64,000 nt of DNA from an uncultured Ardenticatenia bacterium (GTDB taxonomy: Bacteria; Chloroflexota; Anaerolineae; 4572-78; NAK82). Position numbers and translations under genes: made by a program. This document shows positions 1 to 9,317 of the stretch, piece after piece (the stretch's first letter is position 1; each line of letters begins with the position of its first letter). A model generated the notes under the pieces. It saw only the letters and a list, made by a program, of their open reading frames with translations, was not told where the DNA came from and made no database searches. Location of the stretch: NCBI GenBank assembly GCA_937127125.1, contig CAKZLO010000013.1:1-64000 (forward strand). Direction: 5' to 3'.

Positions 1-1082
1 TCCAATGTAGTACCACCCCCCAAGCTGGGATTAAACAGCAGTCGATTGGCGCCCACTGGTGATTGCGCCGCCAGCGCTGTCATTAGGTCATAAGCGTCCG
101 CTCCCTGCTGCGCTGCCTGAACTACAAGGTTCTGACAGAGAGTATCCCGAATCCAGCGGAGGCTGGTGCCAGCTGAGAAGATAGACACCGCCGATGTGAA
201 CATGCCAGGAATCACATGGGCGAATACGTATGGTCGGACGCGTTCCTCAAGAACTGGTCTGGCTGAGGAGACTGCGATCCAGCTGGAAGATCCCAACGAA
301 TTGTATACGCGACCTGGCTGTATATTACGGGCACCCAATGCCATACATGAGTTGTCCACGCCCCCTGCGACGACTCTAAGGCCTCGCGGCAATCCCAACA
401 CATCGGCCGCCTTGGTCTGTAGCTCGCCGATCACCTCAATGGAAGGCACAATTTCGGGGAAGATCTCGCGTGGCAGGCCACTTGCTGCCACAAGAGTGTC
501 GGAATAGCCACCCAGCAGCAAGTCATACACACCACTACCCGAGGCATATGAGTGATCGGTGACGATCCGACCAGTCAGATGGAAATTGATAAAGTCTTTG
601 GTACCGACCACTTTGTCAATCTGTTTGAACATCTCCGGTTCGTGGTCGCGATACCACATTATCTTGAAGACCGAATAAAGTGGCGGCGGGAAACCATTGC
701 CAGTTGTACGATACCATTCCTTCTCGTCAATCATCCTGAAAAAGTGCTCCGCTTGAGCACCCGCACGCATATCGGACCAGATCGGGGTCCTAGCGCGCAA
801 TAGTTGACCTCTTCGATCCAGTGGCACTACCCCTAAACTGTGTCCAGAGATGCCGCAACATACGATCTCCTCTCGACGGACGTTCGCCTGTGCCAGAAGC
901 TGCCGTGTGCTTTCGACGACAGCATGCCACCAATCCATAGGACACTGTTCGTGCCAGCCGACAGCGGGATAACTGGTTACATAAGGCACCATAGTAGATG
1001 CCGCACAATTACCTTCAACATCAAACAGGGTGGCCTTACAACCACCAGTTCCCAGGTCCCAGGCTATGATATATTGCTTCAT
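1..1082 (-). CDS. FGGY-family carbohydrate kinase (3' end beyond the window)
   Basis: Open frame running off the left edge, so only about 360 N-terminal residues of a family normally near 500 are visible. It starts at an ATG whose complement is 1080-1082, after an AGGAG Shine-Dalgarno. The N-terminus AWDLGTGGCKATLFD is the phosphate-1 loop of the FGGY (xylulokinase/gluconokinase) ATPase fold; ISGHSLGVV and TPIWSDMRA follow, as in sugar kinases that phosphorylate an open-chain sugar or polyol. It lies 65 bp downstream of deoC on the same strand, so the two are probably cotranscribed in a sugar or deoxysugar catabolic operon. The substrate cannot be told from sequence. Confidence 0.88.
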   Translation of the reverse strand, partial: MKQYIIAWDLGTGGCKATLFDVEGNCAASTMVPYVTSYPAVGWHEQCPMDWWHAVVESTRQLLAQANVRREEIVCCGISGHSLGVVPLDRRGQLLRARTPIWSDMRAGAQAEHFFRMIDEKEWYRTTGNGFPPPLYSVFKIMWYRDHEPEMFKQIDKVVGTKDFINFHLTGRIVTDHSYASGSGVYDLLLGGYSDTLVAASGLPREIFPEIVPSIEVIGELQTKAADVLGLPRGLRVVAGGVDNSCMALGARNIQPGRVYNSLGSSSWIAVSSARPVLEERVRPYVFAHVIPGMFTSAVSIFSAGTSLRWIRDTLCQNLVVQAAQQGADAYDLMTALAAQSPVGANRLLFNPSLGGGTTL

Positions 1083-1147
1083 ACCGGCAGACTCCTGTCC
1101 TCTACAGGACTGACTGGCTACCGCTCATAAAAATCAGACAAGACAGG

Positions 1148-1813
1148 CTATGGCTCGAAAATCTGTGGCGCTGCGCGGAGTCCAATGCCAAAACGTCTTG
1201 CTCCGCGACGGTACATCTCTATCAACGTTTCGCGTCCTCGAATCCCACCGGAGGCTTTGATCCCGATAGCATCACCTACACAAGCCTTTATCAACGCAAC
1301 ATTCTCCAAAGTGGCACCCGTGGGAGCCCAACCGGTGCCAGTCTTGACGAAAGCGGCCCCGGCTTGGATGGATAGCTCGCACGCTTTGCGAATCTCATCG
1401 TCTGTGAGGTAATGGCACTCCAGAATCACTTTGACAGGCACCCCACTGGCCACTTCCACCACTGCCCTGATGTCATCCAAGACCTGTTGATATCGCCCAG
1501 AACGGAACAGCCCGAGATTGATAACCATATCCAGCTCGTCACAGCCCATGCGAAGCAGCTCCTTAGCCTCTAGGACCTTGATTCCGGTGGTAGCTGACCC
1601 GGAAGGAAATGATACGTTACCGCTGATCCGAATCTCAGGCGCATCAGCCAGTAACTCCTTGATCAGAGGGGTAAAAGTCGGCAAGGTGGTCACACACAAG
1701 CAGTGATAACGCTTGGCTGCCTCAGCCAAGGCCATGATCTCTGTTTCATCAGTGTCAGCGCGCACGGCACTAAGATCTGTCATCATAGCAATTTCCTGGA
1801 TAGTCAGTGTCAT
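1148..1813 (-). CDS. deoC: Deoxyribose-phosphate aldolase (DeoC)
   Basis: Class I aldolase of 221 residues, usual family length; the family cleaves 2-deoxyribose-5-phosphate to glyceraldehyde-3-phosphate and acetaldehyde. Seen: EFH-type strand VKVILECHYLTDDE, the Schiff-base lysine in AAFVKTGTGW (about Lys157) and the second active-site lysine in GIKASGGIR (about Lys186). The frame is open upstream to 1840, but the ATG at 1813 is chosen because GGAGGG precedes it by about 7 nt. It is first in a pair with the FGGY kinase downstream. A TATAAT-like box on the minus strand near 1861-1866 could be its promoter, but the -35 is poor. Some DeoC relatives act on other substrates, so the exact substrate is less sure than the fold. 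Confidence 0.9.
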   Translation of the reverse strand: MTLTIQEIAMMTDLSAVRADTDETEIMALAEAAKRYHCLCVTTLPTFTPLIKELLADAPEIRISGNVSFPSGSATTGIKVLEAKELLRMGCDELDMVINLGLFRSGRYQQVLDDIRAVVEVASGVPVKVILECHYLTDDEIRKACELSIQAGAAFVKTGTGWAPTGATLENVALIKACVGDAIGIKASGGIRGRETLIEMYRRGARRFGIGLRAAPQIFEP

Positions 1814-1934
1814 TCCGGTTCCCTCCATGTTTGCCAACAACGACTATCTGCAGCGAGGGAATTATACTAGATTAGCTCGCATTCTTGGAGAGGACACAGT
1901 GATTGCAGCGTAGTATAATGCAGATGCCTCCAAG

Positions 1935-1980
1935 GCATAAGGCATACCTCGCACTGGGGATCACCTTATGCGTATGCCTT
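1935..1980. repeat. Compound inverted repeat, possible operator
   Basis: Two interleaved inverted repeats: GCATAAGG (1935-1942) with CCTTATGC (1964-1971), and AAGGCATAC (1939-1947) with GTATGCCTT (1972-1980). It lies between divergent deoC and the VOC gene, just downstream of a TATAAT box at 1914-1919. The position fits a regulator site, but no candidate regulator is adjacent. Confidence 0.35.
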
Positions 1981-2010
1981 GCAGGCCATTGGGATGGATA
2001 GCATTAGTAT

Positions 2011-2925
2011 ATGGATCAAAGCATGTCAGCGAGCAATATGTTGCGCATCGACCATGTGACCATCGCCGGGCAGGACCTGGCTGCGCTGCGTGCAGCGTTT
2101 GCACGATTGGGCCTGCCATCCGTTTACGGAGGTGTGCACTCCAACGGCATCACCCATATGGCTTTGCTCAGCTTTCCCGACAGTTCCTACATTGAACTAA
2201 TCTCCACCTGTGTTGCAGGACAACGCTCGCCGTGGTGGCATACTCACATCGCCAACAATGGTGGCCTATGCGCCTGGGCGGTACAAGTTGACAACGTAGC
2301 CGCTGAGCTGGAACGTCTTGCTGCGCGCGGCATCTCAACGCGTGGGCCATTCCCTATGCATCGCGATCGACCGGATGGCGTGCGTTTGGAATGGGTATTG
2401 GGATATCTGGGTACAGGAGAACCAGGAGCAATGTTACCCTTTCTCATCGAGGATCGCACGCCGTGTGCATGGCGCGTGCCATCTTCTGCTCAGCTCAAGG
2501 GGAACCTGATAAGCGGTATCGCCTGCGTTGTGTTGGATGTGCAAGATGAAACAGATGCGTATGCCCAGATGCAACGTGCATGGGATTGGGGACAAGTTGT
2601 CACTTTCACAGATGCCAGCTTTGGGGCATGTCTGAGCTGGTTCCCTGGCACGCCAGTGATACTTGCTACGCCCCTAGCGAGAGACAACTGGCTGACCGAG
2701 CGTCTGAGGCGATTCGGGGATTCGCCGTGTGCGCTTCTATTGAGTACGCCCGACTGGGCGACAGCGCTGCGTACCTATCACCTTGGCAATTTCAGCACTT
2801 GGTTCGGTCGGCGCGTTGCCTGGTTCGACACAGCCTCGCTACCAGGGGCAACGCGCCTGGGTATCATTGAGGAAAACGACCATCCGATGTCATCCGAGGG
2901 ACCGAAGTGGCCTCAGCAAGGGTGA
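2011..2925 (+). CDS. VOC / glyoxalase-like domain protein
   Basis: A 304-residue protein with the vicinal-oxygen-chelate opening LRIDHVTIAGQDL, then GGVHSNGITHMALLSFPDSSYIELIS, typical of the glyoxalase-like (PF13468-type) family. These proteins bind a metal and act on varied small molecules, so no reaction is assigned. Three in-frame ATGs (2011, 2023, 2038) are possible and none has a strong ribosome site; the first is given. It is transcribed away from deoC. Its 3' end overlaps the 3' end of the convergent ABC ATPase gene by 62 bp. Confidence 0.75.
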   Translation: MDQSMSASNMLRIDHVTIAGQDLAALRAAFARLGLPSVYGGVHSNGITHMALLSFPDSSYIELISTCVAGQRSPWWHTHIANNGGLCAWAVQVDNVAAELERLAARGISTRGPFPMHRDRPDGVRLEWVLGYLGTGEPGAMLPFLIEDRTPCAWRVPSSAQLKGNLISGIACVVLDVQDETDAYAQMQRAWDWGQVVTFTDASFGACLSWFPGTPVILATPLARDNWLTERLRRFGDSPCALLLSTPDWATALRTYHLGNFSTWFGRRVAWFDTASLPGATRLGIIEENDHPMSSEGPKWPQQG

Positions 2926-3664
2926 CAGCTTCTTCACCACGTTGCCTTTTGGCACTGGCAAAGGCGTCGATCTCATCCCGGTTGGACAGGATACGCGCGA
3001 TGCGCCCGTCTTGCATTTGGATGACGCGGTCGACGTAAATGCACATACGCAGGTCGTGTGTGACCATAATGCCAGCACGTCGGTGTCCGTGGATCATATC
3101 GGCAAAGATCTCGACAACCTGGTAAGCGCGCTCAGTATCCAAACTGGCGGTGGGTTCATCCGCCAGCACAACCGCAGGATTATGAATCAATGCACGTGCG
3201 ATGGCGACACGTTGTTGTTCTCCGCCGGAGAGTTGGCGCGGTAAATTATTCAAGCGCTGTCCGAGACCCAGTCGGATCAGCAACTCGACAGCCATACGGC
3301 TGCACTCGCTTTTGCACCCCCCGTTGAGGCGCATCATCAGTTCTACATTCTCGCGTGCCGTCAGGTAGGGCATCAAGTTGTTCGCTTGAAAGGTGAAGCC
3401 AATGCGCTGGCGTCGAAAAGCAGTACGCTGTGCATCGTCCATCTTGCCCAGGTCGTGACCACCAATATAAATGCTGCCACTCGTGGGGTAAAGCAGCCCT
3501 GCCAGCATTGCAAGCAAAGTGGTCTTGCCTGACCCACTTGGTCCTACCAAAGCGACGAACTCGCCCTCGGCCACAGAAAACGAGACATTGTTCACAGCTA
3601 CAACAGCACTTTCACCGCTGCCATAAATCTTGGTGACGTTATGCACCTCGAGCGCAACACCCAC
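2864..3664 (-). CDS. ABC transporter ATP-binding protein, MacB/LolD type
   Basis: A 266-residue ATPase: Walker A GPSGSGKT (41-48), signature [14 protein letters not shown] (from 145), Walker [13 protein letters not shown] (165-176) and the H-loop VTHD near 200. The closest family is the MacB/LolD/DevA group, which powers mechanotransmission permeases rather than classical import. The start is GTG at 3664 after AGGAG. It lies 22 bp downstream of its permease, so the two form one operon. A roughly 35-residue C-terminal extension beyond the usual LolD length overlaps the convergent VOC gene. Confidence 0.92.
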   Translation of the reverse strand: MGVALEVHNVTKIYGSGESAVVAVNNVSFSVAEGEFVALVGPSGSGKTTLLAMLAGLLYPTSGSIYIGGHDLGKMDDAQRTAFRRQRIGFTFQANNLMPYLTARENVELMMRLNGGCKSECSRMAVELLIRLGLGQRLNNLPRQLSGGEQQRVAIARALIHNPAVVLADEPTASLDTERAYQVVEIFADMIHGHRRAGIMVTHDLRMCIYVDRVIQMQDGRIARILSNRDEIDAFASAKRQRGEEAVTLAEATSVPRMTSDGRFPQ

Positions 3665-3686
3665 TTCTATATCTCTCCTGTTATGC

Positions 3687-4883
3687 TCATTGTGACAGTC
3701 CCAGGGCTGTCAAAGGTTCTACACCGACTGAGTAACGGATGGACAACAAACCACCCAGTGGCCCGATCAAGAGGAGAGAAGCCAATGCAATCAGCGTCGT
3801 CTGAGGTGAAAAGGCGATCGGGACGCCGACTGGCAGCGCCACAGCCAGGCCCAACGTGACAACACCCCCAATGAAGACCCCGAGAGCAGTCACCGAAGTG
3901 ATTTGCACCAACGAAGCAGCAACGATGGTTCGATTAGGTGTGCCAATTGCCTTCAACACTCCGATCTGTGCAACCTTCTGCAATGCCTGGATCTGGAAGA
4001 AGCCTCCCAGCACCAGTACACCGATTACCAGCGCGAAGTAACGCTGTGTGTCCAATGTACCCTGTTGGGCACTGTAGCCAGGCGTGTTCTCATAAGCAGT
4101 GCGGATGTCCACCACCTGAATCTTCTTCACCTGGCTTTCTAGTCTTCGCTTCATTAACTCGCGGAAAGCGCGTGCCTCATTTGGGTCAGCTGGCATGTCC
4201 AATTTGATGGCAATAATGTTCGCTGAGATGTCACCGCTAGGGCGATCTTCGACCGCTGGTTTAGGCTTGATTTGATCGCCAGTGAGCAGCGGCACAATGA
4301 TCGAGGGTTGGATCGAGTATTGCTGACTGGTGGTAATTCCTACCACCCGCAGAGTGTAGAACTCCTCACGCGTACCTTGCAGGGAGCGAATGGTAAACTC
4401 ATCACCGACGGTAAGACCTGCGCGGCGCGCCACGAGACTGTCGATGATTGCTTCTTTGCCTCGACGGTTTTGCAACTGACGACCAAAGCGCACTGGTGGT
4501 TCTCCTGGCCGGCCAGGCTCAACCTGGATGAGTGAGACATCTAACGGCTTGCGTGGCTGTCCCTGTGGAGTGGTGCCAGGCAGGATAATGGAAACCCGAC
4601 TGAACTCGATCGGACCAGCTATTTTGACACCTGGCACGCGTTCGATATCTTGTAAGGTACCACGCGCGAGACGGCTGGCAGCGATGAGCAGCTGAGCATC
4701 CGCCTGATAGGCAATCAGATCAGCATCTAGATTGCTGAGGTACTCAATGTTGCCCCGCCCCAATCCCTCGGTCAGCCCGGCGATGAAGAGCACCAACGCA
4801 GTCAACAGCGCCACAAGTAAGCTGACCAGCAAGAAACGCCCTCGATTGCGCCATGTTTCCTTGAAAGCCAGATAAGCGCCCAA
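3687..4883 (-). CDS. ABC transporter permease, FtsX/MacB (DevC-like) family
   Basis: A 398-residue membrane protein with one N-terminal membrane segment (about 14-38), a large extracytoplasmic MacB-PCD-like domain (about 40-270), and three C-terminal membrane segments beginning near FALVIGVLVLGGFFQIQAL. This is the FtsX-fold layout of exporters such as DevC and of lipoprotein-release systems. The only good in-frame start is TTG at 4883, with AGGAG about 12 nt upstream. It is the first gene of the permease-ATPase pair. No membrane-fusion partner is encoded nearby, so the cargo is unknown. Confidence 0.88.
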   Translation of the reverse strand: MGAYLAFKETWRNRGRFLLVSLLVALLTALVLFIAGLTEGLGRGNIEYLSNLDADLIAYQADAQLLIAASRLARGTLQDIERVPGVKIAGPIEFSRVSIILPGTTPQGQPRKPLDVSLIQVEPGRPGEPPVRFGRQLQNRRGKEAIIDSLVARRAGLTVGDEFTIRSLQGTREEFYTLRVVGITTSQQYSIQPSIIVPLLTGDQIKPKPAVEDRPSGDISANIIAIKLDMPADPNEARAFRELMKRRLESQVKKIQVVDIRTAYENTPGYSAQQGTLDTQRYFALVIGVLVLGGFFQIQALQKVAQIGVLKAIGTPNRTIVAASLVQITSVTALGVFIGGVVTLGLAVALPVGVPIAFSPQTTLIALASLLLIGPLGGLLSIRYSVGVEPLTALGLSQ

Positions 4884-4936
4884 TACAACACGATCTCCTT
4901 GCTAGATCAGGGTAACGTGAGAATCTAACACGACTT

Positions 4937-4964
4937 ATTATACACGAATTGGGCGCCAACCCAA
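4937..4964 (-). promoter_or_regulatory. Likely sigma-70 promoter of the ABC exporter pair
   Basis: Reading the minus strand: TTGGGT (4959-4964), a 16-bp spacer, then a perfect TATAAT (4937-4942), about 50 bp upstream of the permease start. Confidence 0.55.
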
Positions 4965-5009
4965 AAGCATGGACTGATACATGGTCGGCGTAGCCCTGTC
5001 ATCCCGTAC

Positions 5010-5792
5010 TCAATCGCGGCGCGCGACAAAGATCATCCTCTCGCAGTGATCCTCAAAAGGTTCCATCTGGTAGGAACCGTAGAGGGCCTCTAGGCTGAAC
5101 CCGGCTAAGCGCAACAGCAGCTCCATCTCGAAACGAAAAACAAAACGCAACCGAAAAGGAAAAAGCATACGTCGCACTGTGCCATCCATTGCAATTTCAT
5201 CTATAATGAAAGTAACATACTGCATTTGGTTGGCCATATCGAGCCGTCGTTGGATGAAGCGCTGGATAGTATGACCTGTGTCGGGATCAAGCACAGCTTC
5301 ATCACTCATCAACCGGCCATCCGCTTCGCTGAGCATCTGCATGTCGGGATGACTCAGGTCTACGATCAAACGCCCACCCGAGATCAGATGCTGACGTACA
5401 CAATTCAGGCATGCCAGCTGTTCCCGGGTATCGTGACAGTGCATGAATGTGTTGGCGGAGAGGATCGCCAGCGCAAAGCGTTCGGACAGGACAAAACGTG
5501 CCATATCGCCTTGCACTAGCGTCACCAGATGGGCCAGTCTGGCAGCTTCGAGGCGCTTGCGCGCGCGGGCCAACATTTCCGCTGAGATATCCAGACCCGT
5601 AGTATGGTAGCTAGCACGTGCCAACGGCAACAGAATGCGGCCGGTACCGCACCCTAGCTCCAGGATGGCGCCATCCCCGGCTTGCGCGAAGTCAAGGTAC
5701 ATTGCTACGTCCTCGCTGCGCTGGCCGTAGAAAAGGTCATAAAAGCGCGCAAAGGCGTCGTAGTCATCTATTGAGGACGAGATTGCATACAT
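5010..5792 (-). CDS. Class I SAM-dependent methyltransferase
   Basis: About 260 residues. The SAM-binding motif I ILELGCGTGRILLPLA follows an N-terminal segment DDYDAFARFYDLFYG typical of this group; LVQGDMARF (motif II region) and FALAILSANTFMH (motif IV region) follow. The acceptor is unknown. The frame is open to 5843, which would overlap the previous gene by 16 nt. The ATG at 5792 is preferred because it has a purine-rich GGGGCAGG upstream and begins right before the conserved region. It is the last gene of the operon headed by the AIR-synthase-like gene, and the context of tRNA modification and editing genes hints at an RNA or metabolite substrate. Confidence 0.8.
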   Translation of the reverse strand: MYAISSSIDDYDAFARFYDLFYGQRSEDVAMYLDFAQAGDGAILELGCGTGRILLPLARASYHTTGLDISAEMLARARKRLEAARLAHLVTLVQGDMARFVLSERFALAILSANTFMHCHDTREQLACLNCVRQHLISGGRLIVDLSHPDMQMLSEADGRLMSDEAVLDPDTGHTIQRFIQRRLDMANQMQYVTFIIDEIAMDGTVRRMLFPFRLRFVFRFEMELLLRLAGFSLEALYGSYQMEPFEDHCERMIFVARRD

Positions 5793-5827
5793 GGTTGCTG
5801 CCTGCCCCAGCCGACACAGCATCCTTA

Positions 5828-7063
5828 TCAGTCCGCCAGCCAACGCTGCAACAGCGCCCGTGCCAGGTCAAGCGCTTCGCTGAGACGCGTCGCATCGCAT
5901 CCCCCTTGTGCCAGAATGGCACTGCCGCCTCCGCTGCCCCCCACCTCACGACAGACTTCCTGCAACAGGAGGCGTATGTCACAAGGCACATCCTCCGCAC
6001 GGGCGAATAAAAGTTGCCCCTTGCCACGCGCTACCGTCTCACCCTCACTGCTTGGGCCTAGGCCGAACAAGACCACACTGTTGGGGTGGGCGGTGATGCG
6101 CGATGCCAGCTGGCGAGCTTCCTGCGGAACACGTCCGGTCAACACTTGTGCAACGAGGCGCACAGTGCCCACGATCGGTGCCTGCGCCACCAGAGCAGCT
6201 GCTTCGTGTTCTGTTAGAGTCTCTTGCAGTTGTTCTCGTGCTTTGCGCTCGCGACGCACTTCGTCCTGCAATCGTTGCACAGCTTCGGGCAGCTCTTCGA
6301 CCGCAATGGTGAGCTGGCGCGCCATTTTGCTAGTCAATGCATGCAAGGCAGCATAGTGGCGCAATGCGCGCCCTCCACAGAGAAAGGTCAAACGCGTTTC
6401 TGCCCCACGTCTTTCAACGTGCACCACCTTAATAATACCTACCGCTCCAGTGTGCTTCACATGGGTACCCCCACATGCGGACCAGTCAAAGCCTTCAACC
6501 TGCACGATGCGGATGTGCTCGTGCACAGCAGGTGGCTTGCGCAGTGGTAACCGATGTGCCTCTTCAGCGTCCACCCACTGCCAGCTGACTGGCCGATCCT
6601 CGAAGACGATCTGGTTGGCGAGTGTCTCACCACGCGCGATTTCCTCCTCACCCAGATCGTTGCGATTCAAATCAATTGTGCTATAGCTCTGGCTGAGATG
6701 GAAACCCACCGTATCGGCTTGAAAAAGTTGCACAAACGCTTGTGAAAGAATGTGCTGACCAGTGTGTTGTTGCATATGATCGAAACGGCGCGGCCAGTCA
6801 ACCACACCCTCAACCTCACTATCTGACAGCACACTGTCCGCAGGTAGCAAGTGCACGACAGCGCCATCCGCGGCACGTTCAATCACTTCCAGCACGGGGT
6901 AACCTGCTAACGTGCCAGTATCGTGTGGTTGGCCGCCACTCGTGGGATAGAAGGCGCTACGATCCAGCACCACTCCCAAACGGTCATCCAATCGCTGTAC
7001 TTCCACAATATGCGCGCGGAATTGGGTGCAATAGGGGTCGACATAGTACAACCGTTCAGTCAC
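5828..7063 (-). CDS. Alanyl-tRNA editing protein, AlaX-like with DHHA1 domain
   Basis: A 411-residue stand-alone relative of the AlaRS editing domain, expected to hydrolyse mischarged Ser- or Gly-tRNA(Ala). Seen: SAFYPTSGGQPHDTG (36-50), the zinc motif HTGQH (100-104) with CGGTH (197-201), a coiled coil around 250-290, and a C-terminal DHHA1 domain ending GGSGGGSAILAQGG. The length matches the long AlaX-L class. The start is GTG at 7063, preceded by GGAGGTGA and overlapping the end of truD by 8 nt, so translation is probably coupled. No aminoacylation domain is present, so it is not an AlaRS. Confidence 0.9.
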   Translation of the reverse strand: MTERLYYVDPYCTQFRAHIVEVQRLDDRLGVVLDRSAFYPTSGGQPHDTGTLAGYPVLEVIERAADGAVVHLLPADSVLSDSEVEGVVDWPRRFDHMQQHTGQHILSQAFVQLFQADTVGFHLSQSYSTIDLNRNDLGEEEIARGETLANQIVFEDRPVSWQWVDAEEAHRLPLRKPPAVHEHIRIVQVEGFDWSACGGTHVKHTGAVGIIKVVHVERRGAETRLTFLCGGRALRHYAALHALTSKMARQLTIAVEELPEAVQRLQDEVRRERKAREQLQETLTEHEAAALVAQAPIVGTVRLVAQVLTGRVPQEARQLASRITAHPNSVVLFGLGPSSEGETVARGKGQLLFARAEDVPCDIRLLLQEVCREVGGSGGGSAILAQGGCDATRLSEALDLARALLQRWLAD

Positions 7064-8264
7064 ACTTCATCACCTCCCGCAATACCTGGGTGGCATAGCT
7101 ACCTGACGGCAGGCGAAACTCCAATCGCAGGCCATCATCCCATTTCACCCGAACATCGGCAAGCGGCACGCGATAGGGGCGCCGTGCTCCTTTCAGCTTG
7201 ATCCCAGGCAATCGCAGCTGTTCCAACGATAGCCCTGTCTCGGCCAACAATGCCCGTTCGCGCTCGCCCGGTGCTCCTTCTGCCAGCAGACATTTCGGGC
7301 CAAATAGCGCACCAGATGGGCTGATCTCGAAACGATCGGCACGCGGTTGCTCGCGCGCCAGCTCACGCACGATGAAAGCTGCCCCGCTGGCATGAATGAA
7401 GGCCACATCGCCCACTTCCAGTTGATCCAGCGTGCGAATGCGCTGCGCCAGCAAACGATTGAAAAAATATGATTGATAAGCAGACAATGCAAGACGCCGC
7501 AATGGGTTAGGCACCGTACGCATAGCGCGTTGGACATCTCCACCTGCTCTGACCAGCGCCTCTAATACGCGACGCTCGTCACGTAATGCAGGTGGCCACT
7601 TTTTTAAAGCCTCGGCATATGCTCCGGCTTCGACCAGTGCGCGCGCCGTTTGCAGCTCAGATGGTTCATTTGGCAGCGGGCAGCCGAGATATGTGCGCAC
7701 AAAGGCAAGCCCATCATCGCGCAACAGCGCTAATCCCAACAGATGAGTATTATGGCGTCGGCCAAAACGCTGCTCGCCGAAATAATTGGGTACACCCCGG
7801 CGCACCAACTCACCAAGCACAGCTTCGGCGATGGAGAGCATATCGCGTGTCACACCGCGGATGCGCACAGTGAAACGGTTACCGGCTAAATGTCCCAGTT
7901 TGAGCTTGTTGCGGTGGCGAGAGACCTGCAGGATTCGAACGCCCTCAAGCTCCAGTCTAGCTGCCTCATTGGAATGTAGATTGTCTATGGAAATCCATTG
8001 GCGCGCAACCGCTTGCGCATCCTTTAGGCCGGCATAGCCAACAGCTTGCGGGGACACTCTCAAAGCACGTGCTATGCGAGCCACCATTTCCAGTGTACTG
8101 ATGCCCCGTTTTTCGACGAGGAGATAACAATGTTGCCCTTCACCGCACGGCTCATAAAGAGGAATTTCTTCAACGATGAAGTCATCCAGCTGCACCCTGA
8201 TTCGGCCGCCCGTGCCAGGATAGTCCTCGGTCAGATAGGGTAGTTGAAGCGCTGCGGTTAGCAT
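7056..8264 (-). CDS. truD: tRNA pseudouridine(13) synthase TruD
   Basis: A 402-residue protein with the TruD signature VGYAGLKDAQAVARQ; the Asp in GLKD (about Asp82) is the catalytic residue. Also seen are the N-terminal FIVEE motif, HLAGNRFTVRIRG and PNYFGEQRFG. The family modifies U13 of certain tRNAs and, in archaea and eukarya, other RNAs. The frame extends to a TTG at 8300, but the ATG at 8264 with GTGAGG just upstream is preferred. It lies between the AIR-synthase-like gene (39 bp gap) and the AlaX gene (8-nt overlap) in one operon. Confidence 0.92.
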   Translation of the reverse strand: MLTAALQLPYLTEDYPGTGGRIRVQLDDFIVEEIPLYEPCGEGQHCYLLVEKRGISTLEMVARIARALRVSPQAVGYAGLKDAQAVARQWISIDNLHSNEAARLELEGVRILQVSRHRNKLKLGHLAGNRFTVRIRGVTRDMLSIAEAVLGELVRRGVPNYFGEQRFGRRHNTHLLGLALLRDDGLAFVRTYLGCPLPNEPSELQTARALVEAGAYAEALKKWPPALRDERRVLEALVRAGGDVQRAMRTVPNPLRRLALSAYQSYFFNRLLAQRIRTLDQLEVGDVAFIHASGAAFIVRELAREQPRADRFEISPSGALFGPKCLLAEGAPGERERALLAETGLSLEQLRLPGIKLKGARRPYRVPLADVRVKWDDGLRLEFRLPSGSYATQVLREVMKCD

Positions 8265-8303
8265 GGCCTCACAATCATACACGGCGCAGGAACAAAACAA
8301 CGC

Positions 8304-9317
8304 TCATTCGAACAGGCGCGCGATCTCATCCCGCGCGAGGACAGGTAGAGGCTTCGGTCCTTCCTTTGTTAACAACGTGCACCCATTCTCGCGTGCGACG
8401 GCGCGTCCAATTACCGCTGCCGGAATGTCATTGGCGGCTAAAGCGGTTACAATACTACTGGTATCCTCAGGGGGGCAGGCGATCAGCAGCGCGCCAGAAG
8501 CGATCACTCCCAGCACGTTGAGACCGAAATAGGCACACAGGCGCTCTGTCTCAGGAAAGATGGGGATCGCGGTCTGGTCAATTTCCAAGCCAATGCCTGC
8601 CGCGCGTGCCATCTCCCACAACCCACTTACCAGCCCACCCTCAGTCGGATCGTGCATCGCATGCACCCGACCCGCCGCACATGCCAGCTGAGCATCCCGC
8701 ACTACGCTGATGCCCGGATTGTGGAGAAAGTCACGGCAACGTGCCAGCAGGGCAGCATCCATAGCGTCACGCAACTCTGCTTCCTTCTCGCGCACGATGA
8801 GAGCAGTCGCTTCTATAGCGATCCCCTTAGTAAGCAGAATGTCATCCCCCACTTGCACACCAGCACTGCTCACATAGTTACCTTTGTTCGTTTCGCCCAA
8901 CATATGTCCTATCACGATCGGTCGCTCCAGTGCGTGGGTGATTTCGGTGTGCCCACCAGCTAACGTGATACCCAGCTCCTCGCAAGCATTGGCAATCTGT
9001 TCAAAGATGGAGTCCACCAGCTGGCTATCAGTCTTGCCTTCCGGCAACAGCAGCGTGGCCAGAAACCAGCGCGGCACAGCACCAGCGCAGGCAATGTCGT
9101 TTGCATTAATGTGAACGACATACCAGCCAATCTCATCCGTGGCGAAAGTGATGGGATCGCTCTTGGCCACCAGGTAATGATCGCCCATGTCAATCACGGC
9201 GGCATCTTCACCCACCCGTGGCGGCACGATTAACCGCGCATCCGGCCGACGGTAGCGCGCTAGGAGGGCGTCGAGGTATTCAGCTGGCAGCTTACCCACC
9301 GGAAGCACTGCATTCAT
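8304..9317 (-). CDS. AIR synthase-related (PurM/HypE-like) protein
   Basis: About 337 residues with the PurM/HypE/SelD/ThiL superfamily fold: PPRVGEDAAVIDMGDHYLVAKSDPITF near the N-terminus, HINANDIACAGAVPRWFLATLLLP, and AGGHTEIT. These enzymes use ATP to phosphorylate or activate a carbonyl group or selenium. No hyp hydrogenase genes, pur genes or sel genes are nearby, so no specific reaction is assigned; it best resembles the HypE-like orphan group. The ATG at 9317 with GAGAGAAG upstream is chosen over the GTG at 9332. First gene of the operon, it is preceded by an unusual structured leader (9318-9525). Confidence 0.78.
   Translation of the reverse strand: MNAVLPVGKLPAEYLDALLARYRRPDARLIVPPRVGEDAAVIDMGDHYLVAKSDPITFATDEIGWYVVHINANDIACAGAVPRWFLATLLLPEGKTDSQLVDSIFEQIANACEELGITLAGGHTEITHALERPIVIGHMLGETNKGNYVSSAGVQVGDDILLTKGIAIEATALIVREKEAELRDAMDAALLARCRDFLHNPGISVVRDAQLACAAGRVHAMHDPTEGGLVSGLWEMARAAGIGLEIDQTAIPIFPETERLCAYFGLNVLGVIASGALLIACPPEDTSSIVTALAANDIPAAVIGRAVARENGCTLLTKEGPKPLPVLARDEIARLFE

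Noticed and set aside
7931-7941. GGATTCGAAC-like T-arm motif suggesting a tRNA
   Set aside because: It lies inside the truD coding frame and no acceptor, anticodon or D arm surrounds it.
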